The notes under the pieces were generated by a model. It was not told the DNA's origin. It worked only from the letters and a program-made list of their open reading frames with translations, and searched no databases. From Emergencia sp. (GTDB lineage Bacteria; Bacillota; Clostridia; Peptostreptococcales; Anaerovoracaceae), in the NCBI GenBank assembly GCA_022767345.1, contig JALEOD010000062.1, forward strand, positions 1 through 64,000: a stretch of DNA of 64,000 bases, read 5' to 3'. Both the position numbers and the translations under genes were made by a program. Positions 1-9,400 of the stretch are shown one piece after another (position 1 is the first letter of the stretch; each line of letters opens with the position of its first letter).

Positions 1-26
1 ATTGCAATGTGAATTTATCGGAATCT

Positions 27-335
27 CTATTTTAGGTCAGAATCAGGGTGCCACTGAAAAATCTGCATATCGATACGACCGTCTGGTAGAAAGGTCACGC
101 CTTCGTCCTGAAGCAGGTCTTTGCATAAATCCTCCATAACGCCACTGGAAATAGATCCGTCGGTCTTTATGACCCGGTACCACGGAAGTGTATCGGGACA
201 ATTCCGCATAGCGTAACCGACAATTCTGGCAGATCGGGGTGAGTCCAGCATACGGGCAATTTGTCCATAGGAAGCGACTTTGCCGTAAGGAATCTGTGCA
301 ACAATGCTGTAGACTGATGTGAAAAAAGTGTCCAT
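27..335 (-). CDS. alkyltransferase-like protein (ATL), MGMT family without the active cysteine
   Basis: This 102-residue protein has the DNA-binding/active-site fold of O6-methylguanine-DNA methyltransferase. It opens with a typical IPYGKVASYGQIA segment. Where methyltransferases have Pro-Cys-His-Arg it reads Pro-Trp-Tyr-Arg (residues 51-54), so the alkyl-accepting cysteine is replaced by Trp. By family knowledge such ATL proteins bind O6-alkylguanine in DNA and hand the lesion to nucleotide excision repair instead of removing the alkyl group. The length fits a stand-alone ATL. The start is supported by GGAGTT a few bases upstream. It is divergent from the nim-like gene. Function is inferred from the family; the Cys replacement is seen directly. 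Confidence 0.88.
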   Translation of the reverse strand: MDTFFTSVYSIVAQIPYGKVASYGQIARMLDSPRSARIVGYAMRNCPDTLPWYRVIKTDGSISSGVMEDLCKDLLQDEGVTFLPDGRIDMQIFQWHPDSDLK

Positions 336-410
336 ATTATAACTCCTTTAATAATGATAGTATATACGAAATTCAGCGATAGTGAAAGCAAAAAATAAAT
401 AGCGGGGCAG

Positions 411-438
411 TTGACATTCATGCAATTGGTGTGATAAT
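411..438 (+). promoter_or_regulatory. sigma-A promoter of the NimA-like/GH5 pair
   Basis: TTGACA at 411-416, 16-base spacer, GATAAT at 433-438 with TGTG just before it. It lies 24 bases before the start codon at 462, which has AAAGGAGG at 451-458. Confidence 0.6.
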
Positions 439-461
439 TTATTATTGTAGAAAGGAGGGAT

Positions 462-962
462 ATGATGAGACGTAAGGATCGTGAAATGGATAGGACTTTT
501 GCGCTTAGTGTCATAGATCAGTGTGAATATGCAACGCTTTCCATGGCAAGCAGGCAGGGTGAGCCTTACTGTGTGCCAATTACGATTGTCAGAAATGACA
601 ATGCAGTGTACTTCCATTGCGCAAAAGATGGAAGAAAGATTCAAATGTTAAGGGAAAATCCGAAGGTATGTCTTTCCTGCGCCAGCAATACGAAGAGAGT
701 CGAGTTTGAGTTTACGACAGAATATGAATCTGCAGTTGTCTTTGGCAGTGCTATAGAAGTCATCGACGAAGATGAGAAGATTGATGCATTGCGGCGTCTT
801 TGCCAGAGGCATACGCCAGCCAACATGGCAGCTTTTAATGAGGCAATCGAAAGAAGTCTTTCGCGTACAGCCGTTTGGAAAATCAAAATGGATTTGATTA
901 CCGGCAAGCGGAAAAAATACGATAAAGATGGCAAGGAAATGAAGTTTGGGAGGATGGAATAG
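462..962 (+). CDS. pyridoxamine 5'-phosphate oxidase family protein, NimA-like flavoprotein
   Basis: A 166-residue split-barrel flavoprotein of the FMN-binding NimA / PNPOx-like family. The N-terminal half reads as the typical core: a strand around YATLSMASRQGEPYCVPI, then VYFHCAKDGRKIQML, the segment that contacts flavin in this family, then a VCLSCAS strand. Family members include nitroimidazole reductases (nim) and many uncharacterised FMN or heme binding proteins, so resistance to nitroimidazoles cannot be claimed from sequence alone. It starts at an ATG 3 bases after AAAGGAGGG; the second ATG directly after is also possible. It is followed 3 bases later by the GH5 gene, so the two are probably cotranscribed. 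Confidence 0.85.
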   Translation: MMRRKDREMDRTFALSVIDQCEYATLSMASRQGEPYCVPITIVRNDNAVYFHCAKDGRKIQMLRENPKVCLSCASNTKRVEFEFTTEYESAVVFGSAIEVIDEDEKIDALRRLCQRHTPANMAAFNEAIERSLSRTAVWKIKMDLITGKRKKYDKDGKEMKFGRME

Positions 963-965
963 AAC

Positions 966-2006
966 ATGAAGAAACGTGTGATTACCGGGATTCTTATGGC
1001 ATCCTTGCTTTGCAGTGCCGCTTTTTCAGGCGTATGTTTTGCGCAAAATGACAGCGGTAAGGCAGGAGTTATACGGGAAGCGCAGAAAGAAAAGACACCT
1101 TTTGAAAAATATGGAGCGCTGCAGGTAAAGGGGAGTAAATTACTTGCAGAAGATGGGAGTGTCTGCCAGCTGCACGGCGTCAGCACCCATGGTATTGCAT
1201 GGTTTCCAGCCTATGTAAATAAATCAGCTTTTAAAAATTTGCGAGACCAGTGGAATGTAGATACCATTCGCCTTGCCTTGTATACTGCGGAGTATAACGG
1301 ATATTGCAACAGTGGTGCGGAAAACCGTACAAAACAGCGAAAAAAAGTATATGCGGGTATTGATGTGGCAACAGATTTAAGTATGTACGTGATTGTTGAC
1401 TGGCATATTTTGAGTGATGGTAACCCTAATCAATACGTGAGTAGAGCTAAGGATTTTTTTGGAAAGGTTTCCAAAAAATACAAGAATCAAGAAAACATTA
1501 TCTATGAGATTTGCAATGAACCAAACGGAAATGTGTCATGGACACAAATTAAAAAATATGCGAAGCAGGTAATTCCTGTGATTCGTAAAAATGATCCGGA
1601 CGCTATTATTATTGTGGGCACACCAACCTGGAGTCAGGAGGTGGATAAGGCGGCGGCAAGTCCTTTGAAGTACGATAACCTTTTGTATAGCCTGCACTTT
1701 TACGCAGGTACCCATAAGCAGGAACTGCGGGATAAAATGACAAAGGCGATAAAAAAAGGTCTCCCTATTTTTGTAAGCGAGTTCAGTATCTGTGATGCGT
1801 CAGGAAACGGTGCTTTGAATAAGACACAGGGTAAGAAGTGGATGGCGGCGCTAAATAAATATGGAATCAGTTATGTGGCATGGAATTTATCCAACAAGAA
1901 CGAGTCTTCTGCACTGATAAAGGCCAGCTGTAAAAAAACAAAGGGCTGGGTCAGAAGCGATTTCTCAGCTAGCGGAAAGTGGTATATGGATCAGATTAAA
2001 GTGTAG
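966..2006 (+). CDS. secreted glycoside hydrolase family 5 (cellulase-like)
   Basis: A 346-residue protein with a signal peptide (KKR, then a hydrophobic stretch to VCFA, cleavage near residue 26) and one GH5 catalytic domain. The general acid/base is in ICNEPNG (Glu185), the nucleophile in IFVSEFS (Glu272), with supporting VDWH (His147) and SLHFYAGTH (His244). GH5 enzymes of this kind hydrolyse beta-1,4-glucans or related beta-glycans outside the cell. There is no carbohydrate-binding module, dockerin or wall anchor, so it should be released. It starts 3 bases after the preceding stop, implying translational coupling with a NimA-like gene, an odd partner. Substrate is not determined. Confidence 0.92.
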   Translation: MKKRVITGILMASLLCSAAFSGVCFAQNDSGKAGVIREAQKEKTPFEKYGALQVKGSKLLAEDGSVCQLHGVSTHGIAWFPAYVNKSAFKNLRDQWNVDTIRLALYTAEYNGYCNSGAENRTKQRKKVYAGIDVATDLSMYVIVDWHILSDGNPNQYVSRAKDFFGKVSKKYKNQENIIYEICNEPNGNVSWTQIKKYAKQVIPVIRKNDPDAIIIVGTPTWSQEVDKAAASPLKYDNLLYSLHFYAGTHKQELRDKMTKAIKKGLPIFVSEFSICDASGNGALNKTQGKKWMAALNKYGISYVAWNLSNKNESSALIKASCKKTKGWVRSDFSASGKWYMDQIKV

Positions 2007-2277
2007 ATAGAGAGGTAGAAATCGAACGACAGATATTTGGAGAATGGGTAAACAACGGCATTTCTTTCAATCTGCCGAAAACCGATGGTAATTTCTTATC
2101 TGTTGATGGAAGTTCGGTGAGGCGAAAACGAAAAGTTAAAGTCTATGAAAGGAGAGTAACTTAGTTGCGCTCCTTTTTGGTTGCACTTAAAATGTATTTC
2201 CAGGTTGTCTCTCTAAATCTGTTTTTACAAAAAAGTGACAAAATCCTACAAAAAAGTATCAAAATTCAACATAGGGC
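2007..2277. other. intergenic stretch with a 46-codon open remnant and a weak terminator
   Basis: No complete gene is visible. From the end of the GH5 gene to 2165 the +2 frame stays open and reads VEIERQIFGEWVNNG...VYERRVT then stop; it has no start codon or ribosome site and may be the tail of a lost gene. A small hairpin AAAGGAG / CTCCTTT (2148-2154 with 2170-2176) followed by TTGG could end the GH5 transcript. Confidence 0.35.
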
Positions 2278-2306
2278 TTGACTGTGGATGATGCAATCCA
2301 TATAAT
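2278..2306 (+). promoter_or_regulatory. sigma-A promoter
   Basis: TTGACT (2278-2283), 17-base spacer, TATAAT (2301-2306). It faces the 258-residue gene, whose start codon is 51 bases downstream with AGGAG at 2343-2347. Confidence 0.75.
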
Positions 2307-2356
2307 CATACCATATTTCCAGGGCATACATATGGATAAAGTTAGGAGAAGTATTT

Positions 2357-3133
2357 ATGGACAAAAAGAAAGATTTGTATTTGGTTGAGAAAGGATATTT
2401 GCCGGTACATGATTATGTGAAGGAAGAGCTGATACAGAAATTACAGAGAGATACCCCTGATAAAAATGGATTGGAGGCAGAATCTAAAACATATGATTTT
2501 TTCTCTGCGCTTAGGCAATATGCGGAAGCTTCGCAGCGCTTTCACCAGCAGGGCGGTGATGGATACTATATCGTTCAGAAATGTCTGCAGAAGTATCTGG
2601 ACTACAAGTTCATTAAGAGAAATAATCATTTTCGATTTGATGAATTTTGTGATGATGTTGCTGAGAGCGAAGGTCAAGAAAAGAAGTTCCAATATATCCC
2701 TGTGAAGAGAAAAAAGGAACCCATGATTGGAACACAAGCAGATATTTATTATTTGCTTTTTGAGGCGGAGCAGGAGTCTGTGGCTTCGAGGAGGTGTAAA
2801 GATTATGTAAAGTCCAATAAGCTGCATCTTACTGCTGTGCTTATCAGACTGATTGAACGGGTTGTGAGCTCAATGGAGCATGATGACCGAAAAAAAGTCA
2901 GAACATATGGAAGGCTGCTGCAAGTCAGCTATATGGAAATTGAATATGCTGATGCTGAGATGACACAGATTTATCAGGCGCTGGGCTGCACGAAGAAACA
3001 GTATTACACGGCGCGAAATCACGCAATTACCCTGGTATCAGAGACACTTTTTGGCATTTTGGCAGGCGAAACGGGTCTGGCAGAATTATACATGAAAGAT
3101 AATGAAATTGTGATACCTTCCATCAAAAGATAA
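2357..3133 (+). CDS. uncharacterised protein with a possible C-terminal helix-turn-helix
   Basis: I do not recognise this 258-residue protein. It is charged, has no signal peptide or membrane segment, and should be cytoplasmic. Residues about 202-221 (MTQIYQALGC then TKKQYYTARN) look like a helix-turn-helix of the sigma-region-4 kind: a helix, a GCTKKQYY turn and a recognition-like helix. The rest is alpha-helical with no motif I can name. It has its own near-consensus promoter and ends just before the promoter and structured leader of the giant adhesin, so a role in controlling that adhesin is an attractive guess based only on position. A homology or structure search would be decisive. Confidence 0.6.
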   Translation: MDKKKDLYLVEKGYLPVHDYVKEELIQKLQRDTPDKNGLEAESKTYDFFSALRQYAEASQRFHQQGGDGYYIVQKCLQKYLDYKFIKRNNHFRFDEFCDDVAESEGQEKKFQYIPVKRKKEPMIGTQADIYYLLFEAEQESVASRRCKDYVKSNKLHLTAVLIRLIERVVSSMEHDDRKKVRTYGRLLQVSYMEIEYADAEMTQIYQALGCTKKQYYTARNHAITLVSETLFGILAGETGLAELYMKDNEIVIPSIKR

Positions 3134-3161
3134 AAAAGTAATTAATTTACAAAAAAGGAAC

Positions 3162-3190
3162 TTGACGGGGAATCATATGTGTGCTATTAT
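3162..3190 (+). promoter_or_regulatory. sigma-A promoter of the adhesin leader
   Basis: TTGACG (3162-3167), 17-base spacer, TATTAT (3185-3190). The predicted start near 3197 gives a leader of about 275 bases before the adhesin start codon. Confidence 0.7.
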
Positions 3191-3371
3191 GATAGCATGA
3201 AATAAATGTAATTATATTGAATTTATTACTTTTAATAGAAATAAGCTGAGCACGTTATTTGAATATATTATTTGAATGCGATACCGGTTCGGGAAGCGGC
3301 TTTATTGCTAACATCTGAACTGACTTGCAATAAATGGAACTTGTGCGATTAACTGAATACTACGCAGAGAG

Positions 3372-3397
3372 GACATACCCCATGGTATGTCTTTTTT
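3372..3397 (+). terminator. first leader terminator
   Basis: Perfect 8-bp stem with CCAT loop followed by TTTTTT, 75 bases before the adhesin ribosome-binding site. Confidence 0.75.
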
Positions 3398-3410
3398 GCG
3401 GGACAATTCA

Positions 3411-3438
3411 ACAGATGTCAAAATGGCATCTGTTTTTT
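3411..3438 (+). terminator. second leader terminator
   Basis: 9-bp stem with one G-U pair, loop AAAAT, then TTTTT. It ends about 20 bases before AGGAGGAGG. Confidence 0.65.
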
Positions 3439-3471
3439 ATATAGATTGAAATTTTGAGGAGGAGGTTAAAC

Positions 3472-6400
3472 ATGTTAAGAAAAACGAGGGACATGCAGAG
3501 TAAACGGGGAATTGCCGTATTTCTGATTTTTGTTCTTTTGTTAAGCTGCATACCGAAAGATGTCTTCGGTGCGGTTAACGGATGGAAAGTGGGTGATAAG
3601 GCATATTTTAAGAATGGCTCAGAATTAGTAGGCAGTGATGGAAGTCCCTACTATAATTACCATACCAGCGGGCATCGATACGCTTATTGTATCACTCCGA
3701 TTAACGGCGGAAAAACAGTTAGGGGATACTGCCTTGAGAGAAATATGGACAATCCACATAATGGAAGTACCCAGTACTATGCAAAAACCTGGAATACGGC
3801 GCTGCGTATTAAAAACTACAGCGATGAGGTACAGCGGGCTGTAAAGACCGCTTTAATCTATGGGAAACAGCCACAATCGACAAAGGAAGATTTAAAGGAT
3901 TTGCTGGGGCATTACAGCAGCCATGTGAGCGAGTGTAATATGGATGACTGGTGGATTGCAACCCAGACAATCATTTGGAAATTTACAGATGGTTATAGAA
4001 AGCGCTTATCCAGTATTCCAGAGAATTTGGGGCAGACGCAGAATGGAAAGGTCGTGCTTGGGACGGTCAATCCCAGCGGAGGCGAAGGCTATGACTTCCA
4101 TTACAATGTACTTCGTGGAAGGCCTGCCCGATACATTTATTTTGCGATGCTGCGGGCGATGAAACAACATAGGGTGATTCCGTCTTTTTCATCTAAGGAA
4201 AAAGAGCGTGCAAAGACCATTTATATGGAACAGGTGGAGACGAAAAGCGGCGGTACGATGTGGAAAGCTGTAAACTCCGCTTACCGAAAAAAGATGACAG
4301 CAGCAGAAAGAGCAGCAGCAAGAGAGAAAGCTGACTATTATCTGCTGAAGGACAGTAATGCCTGCAGGCAGGATTTAAAAGTGGTAAGAACAAAGGATGG
4401 TGAAGATACTGTTCTGAGAGAATACAGATTTGGTCAGAGTAAAAATGGATATCAGCTTAGCTATACCGGAAAGTCGCTGCCGTCTTCAGCACTCCATGGT
4501 AAAAAGAATATTCCGGAGGCAGTAACAGACGAACTTTTGGTCTGGCAGAATTCTCCCAGTGCACAGCCGCTGCAGACCATTGCCATAGGAGGCGATGATC
4601 CGGTAGATTTCTATTTCAAACTGAAAGAAATACCGGATGATGGAGATGAAGCGGAGGGAGAGGAACCTAATCTGCCTGCCTTTTCCTTCGATACCGAAAA
4701 GAGGGACTATAACAGAGGATGGGACTATGATGGAGAAGGCACGCATACGGGGATGGGCGACGCTGCCCTTGACAGCGAAATTTCTCTCTATCTGGATGGG
4801 ATGCTGATAGACAGCAGGCAGCTGACGGTCTATGGTTCTACAGAAGATAATCCCTTTGTATTTACACCTTGGGAAGATGTCTCTGAGCTTACTTATGAAG
4901 AACAGCCTGCTTATGCCGATGACGGCACTTTACTGCATACAGATTACTATTGGCGTGGTGAAAAAAACGTTACGACGAAGGAAACAGGAATTCCCGCAGG
5001 CAGACATGCTGAAATGGTGACAGGCGGCAGCGGCACGCGCAGTCATGGCGTTATTTCCTATTATGCCCATCGTAGAAATCATGGAAAAATGGAATATAGG
5101 ATTTCTTATGAGGGCGAGGATGGGAAAGGCGCTGTGCTGACCGAGGCTGAAGAGATTGATCTTGAATGTCCGCAGCGGATGCGCGATGAAACCGACGACT
5201 ATGCTTATACCAATGATGTTTACAGAGGCGATTTGCAGCTGGTAAAGACAAAGGATGATCAGAATCCTTTTACAGACAGGACGAGCAGTGACAACGGAAA
5301 GAAAGCGTACAGCACCAATTCTAAGTGGACTATCAGACTGGAATCAGAGGGTTTTGAGGGCTGTCCATATATTAGAGTCATCGATAAAGGGGTGGAGCAG
5401 GATTCTTACGGAAAGTATACCCGCACCTATCAGACGACGAAAGACGGGAGCGGTATACCGGCTGACGCAAATCATCCGCTGCACTTGTCAGAAGACGGTC
5501 AGCTTTATGTAAAAGATTTACCCTATGGAACCTATGTTGTTGAGGAAATTGCGGCCGATGAGAATGGCTATGTGCTGGAGTCTTTTCGGGTAACGATTTC
5601 AAAGGACGGTCAGAAGGAATCTGCGGCAGTAAATAATCAGGCAAAAAAGAACAGAATTAAAGTAGTAAAGACAAATCTCCTGACCGGTAAAACTGTAAGA
5701 TGGGATGCCGCGCGGACAGCTTTTCAGATTCGCTATCTGGGAAATCCTGATTTGGCGGATCCGGCAGCTTCACCTAATTATGGAAAGTGGCTGCCAAACG
5801 GAAGCAGTTATACCGATGCTGGGCAGGACTATACTTTTTATGCTGATGAAAATGGAGAAATTGTACTTCCTTACGAGCTTGAATATGGTATTTATGAGTT
5901 ACAGGAACTGGTAGTGCCCGAGGGCTACTACGTCGGAGCATTTGATGAAAAGGGTGTAGGCACTGCAGCAGACATGGGAGAAATAAAAATCGTTGATCAT
6001 CATGGGCAGAGTGTCAAACCGCCGAAGGAATTTCTTGAAACGGTGAAGGTGACCGATGAGAAGGGAAATCCGGTCACGAACTTTTCAGGAAACAGTGATA
6101 CGACCTATAATTCGTATACTTTTTCCGTATTGGAACAGTCTCCCCATGAGGACGGCAAAGACTACGTCAAGTATTATGCAATTTTGGAGATTGCCAACAA
6201 TCCGGTGATGGGCAAACTCAGAGTGACTAAGGAAGGAGAACAGCTGACTGGCTGGAAAGAAAGCGGCGGCATCTGGCAGGCTATTTTTGGAAAGGCAGCA
6301 TTGAAAGATGCAAAGTTTGAGATTTATGCGGCGGAGGATATCGTACAGTCCGATGGAGTGCTGCCGGTAAAGGTGTATGAAACCGGAAGCAATCGCGCAC

Positions 6401-9400
6401 TTACCTTTGAAAAAACCTACAGGGATCATGGGGGCATTGAAGACGGAAAAGAAAAATCTGAGATTGCTCTGAAGGATGGAGCTTTCCTTTTGCGAACCAG
6501 CGATAAGGGAACCCTTCAGGGTTTTGGCAAAGCTAATAAAACCGTTACGGAGTACCGGGCGCGAGCAGCTGATGGCGCCAGCTTTAGCGACAGTTTTACT
6601 GTTCGGGATGAAAAGAGTAAAATGACTTTTCGTTATCGAGTAGAGTACCGGATGAATTACGCCAAAGGCGGATTTTATTATACCGATGTGCACCTTTGGA
6701 AAGAATCCATTGCCGACGATTATCTGCCGGAAATCAAGGTGACGGAGCCGGTACTGAAAAGCGGCGATGACACAGTGGGCATTGTAACCATGCATTATGA
6801 GAATGGTAATCGGGTGCGTGTTAATGAGCTGACAGGTGAAGCAAACCTGCCGGAAGATGAGCTGACGGGGATTCTCAGCGAATACCGCACCGATAACATT
6901 GCGGCAAAGCCGGTAAAACCATATATCGGGGAAAGCGGTGAGCAGAAGCTTCCAGCGGAAGTGGTGATGCCGTCTGGCTGGAGTTTAGCACCGCGGGATG
7001 ATATGTATCTTGCCGCTGACGGAAAAGGAAATTACCAAATCCTTGTGACGGAGGGGCTTTTGAAACGCTGGATTCCTTGTGATAAAGACGGTCATTTTTA
7101 TAAATCCTACGTGCAGGAGTATGCTTTTACAGCGGCACAGCATTATAACAGCAGTGACGGGTTTTCTCTGCACTGGGATGAGGCGGTCAATCTGCAAACC
7201 ACAGCAAATCACAAGGAAGAGAAGGCTGTGACGGAAATTCTATGCAGTGATGAAAATAGGCCGAAAATTGTTACAGCGGAGGGATATACCTGCAGACGAG
7301 AGAAGGACAAAATTCTGTTCACCGCAGCGCCTGCTGAAGCAGCGCAGGTATACTTCATGACTCATGACGGAATCAGAACGGAGATGTATCTATCCGGAAA
7401 ACTGACCCATACCAAGCTGACTGTAGCCCAGTCGCAGATTTCGCAGTTTGACAGAGTATTGCCGGGGATTTCTTATATGGGAGAAAATGTTCCGTGGTAT
7501 GAGGGACTAACGGAGAATCAGTCTTTTTATGAGAAGATTTATGATGAAAATACTTATGTCAGGGCGCGAAGGCATAAGCCCGGACAGGAAAATAAAGCCG
7601 TATATTACACCATAGAGATGGTATCAAAGGCGAGCAGCGAAGATGCGTGTTTTCATATTACTTATCCCGATACCACGACTGCTGTTTCCTTAAGCAGCGA
7701 GGACGGGAGCAGCGGCACCCTGCGCTTTATTTCCTGCGATGATACGATGATGTATCCTGCGGGAAAGCCTGTAGAAATCATTACCAGCGGGGATGACGGC
7801 ATTGCGGAATCCGGGCTGCTGCCTCTGGGAACCTACTGGGTTCGGGAGATTTCTACAGCGGAAGGCTTTGTAAACCGGGGACAGTGGAAAAAGATGCAGG
7901 TGACCTATGAAAACCAGTATACGCCGCTGATCTGGGATACAGCTGCTTATGAAAATGAGGCGGTATCTTTGCAGATTGATCTTGAAAAACTCTTTGAAAC
8001 AGGATTCGGTACCGGAAAATATCAGAGCGGCAGCGGTGCTGTATTTGGGATTTTCACGGCAGAAAGCTCGGAAACGATGGGAATTGCGCCGGATACTTTG
8101 GTCGGAAAGCTGGAAGTGACAGACGGACAGGCGTCAGCAACGGTAAAACTGCCTTTGGGTAAATATTATGTAAAAGAAACCTCAGCGCCCGAAGGCTATA
8201 AAGTAAATCATACCAAGTATTATTTTGACGCTGTCGACGTCCTTGCAGCTGACAGGTTCAGCTTCGATTACAAAGAGCTCGGCGTTTGCGGAACTGTGAC
8301 CCAGAACGGAAAAACCGGAGCTATCATAGATTTTGATGCCCTGAGCCAATACAAGATGCCTGCAGTGAATATCGACGGCACAGACTATGCACTGAGCCGT
8401 AATACAGAAGATGAAACGGTGAGGATTTCTGTACTGGACGGCAGATCCAATGGGCAGGTGACTGTAAAAAACGGAAAAACAGCAGTGCTTCGTTGGGAAA
8501 ATGATGCGGTGATGGAAGTCAGTGCAGAGAGCATGTCTTATCGGATTAAACTGGAAGGTCAGATGCCGGTATTTCATGCCGGCGATGGAGCCAGTGAAAA
8601 CTTTACGGTGGGTGCAGACCATGGTGTCACCGTAGTGTCTTATACGCCGAAGGTGGCCAGAAGCAACTGGCTTACAGAGGCAACATGGCTTAGAGAGAAA
8701 GAAGGTGAATTGCCGAAGCTGCTGGAAATGATTTCTCCTAAGGAAACTTCTGGAATCCTAGTCAGAGCTGGCCATTCTGAGGAAGGTGAGGTGACGCTGG
8801 AGCATTCCAAGGGAAATGTCAATAGTATCAATGTTGACGGAAATCCTGTCTCTGCGTCTCAGTCTGTGGTGCTGAAAAAGGGACAGACTGCAGTGTATCA
8901 TTTCTCCGACGGTGTGACAATGGGAGCGGAGATGGATGGAAGCGGAAATCTCTATTTGAGCGGCAGCGGCGCGGTTTCAGGCGATGGAAAAGTCGGTGGC
9001 GGAGAAACAGGTGATGAGAAGCTGCAGTGCCAGATTACAGCCGATGGCAGCAGTTTGCTGCCGGAAAATGTGACAGTAAAGCATACCACTGCAAAGACCT
9101 ATGAAAGGAACCACAGTGATGCCAAGGTGCTGTCCGTTGAAATATCCGGTGTAAAGAATGACCGGCTGCCGGAGAAGCCTGGTAAGCCTACAGAGCCGCA
9201 GACCCCACAGAGACCGGAAGAACCGGAAAAACCGAGGTACGGTAGTCTAAAGCTGACGAAAGTGGATCAGGAAACAGGTGAGGTTCTCTCCGGTGCAGAA
9301 TTTGTCATTACAAATGAAGAGGGAGAGATTCTCCATTCCGGAAAAACCGGCGCGGACGGCGTTTTGCTGATTGAGCAGTTAAAGCCGGGCATCTATGCCT

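Larger units (their letters stand above)
3197..3440 (+). ncRNA. structured 5' leader with two stacked terminators (candidate attenuator or small RNA)
   Basis: The leader between promoter and adhesin gene contains an 8-bp helix TTTATTGC / GCAATAAA around 3301-3340, an outer GCAC / GTGC pairing, a CCGGTTCGG element, and then two hairpins with T-runs. Hairpin one is GACATACC / GGTATGTC (3372-3379 with 3384-3391) followed by six T. Hairpin two is ACAGATGTC / GGCATCTGT (3411-3419 with 3425-3433) followed by TTTTTAT. Two intrinsic terminators between a promoter and its only gene mean transcription is probably conditional. I compared it from memory with cyclic-di-GMP, fluoride, preQ1 and T-box consensus elements and found no match. 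Confidence 0.5.

Noticed and set aside
3197-3440. Cyclic-di-GMP riboswitch before the adhesin
   Set aside because: The conserved cores of class I and class II that I remember are absent; an unknown leader is the safer call.
6085-6795. 236-codon minus frame inside the adhesin gene
   Set aside because: Shadow of the adhesin; no start signal, low-complexity composition and no domain.
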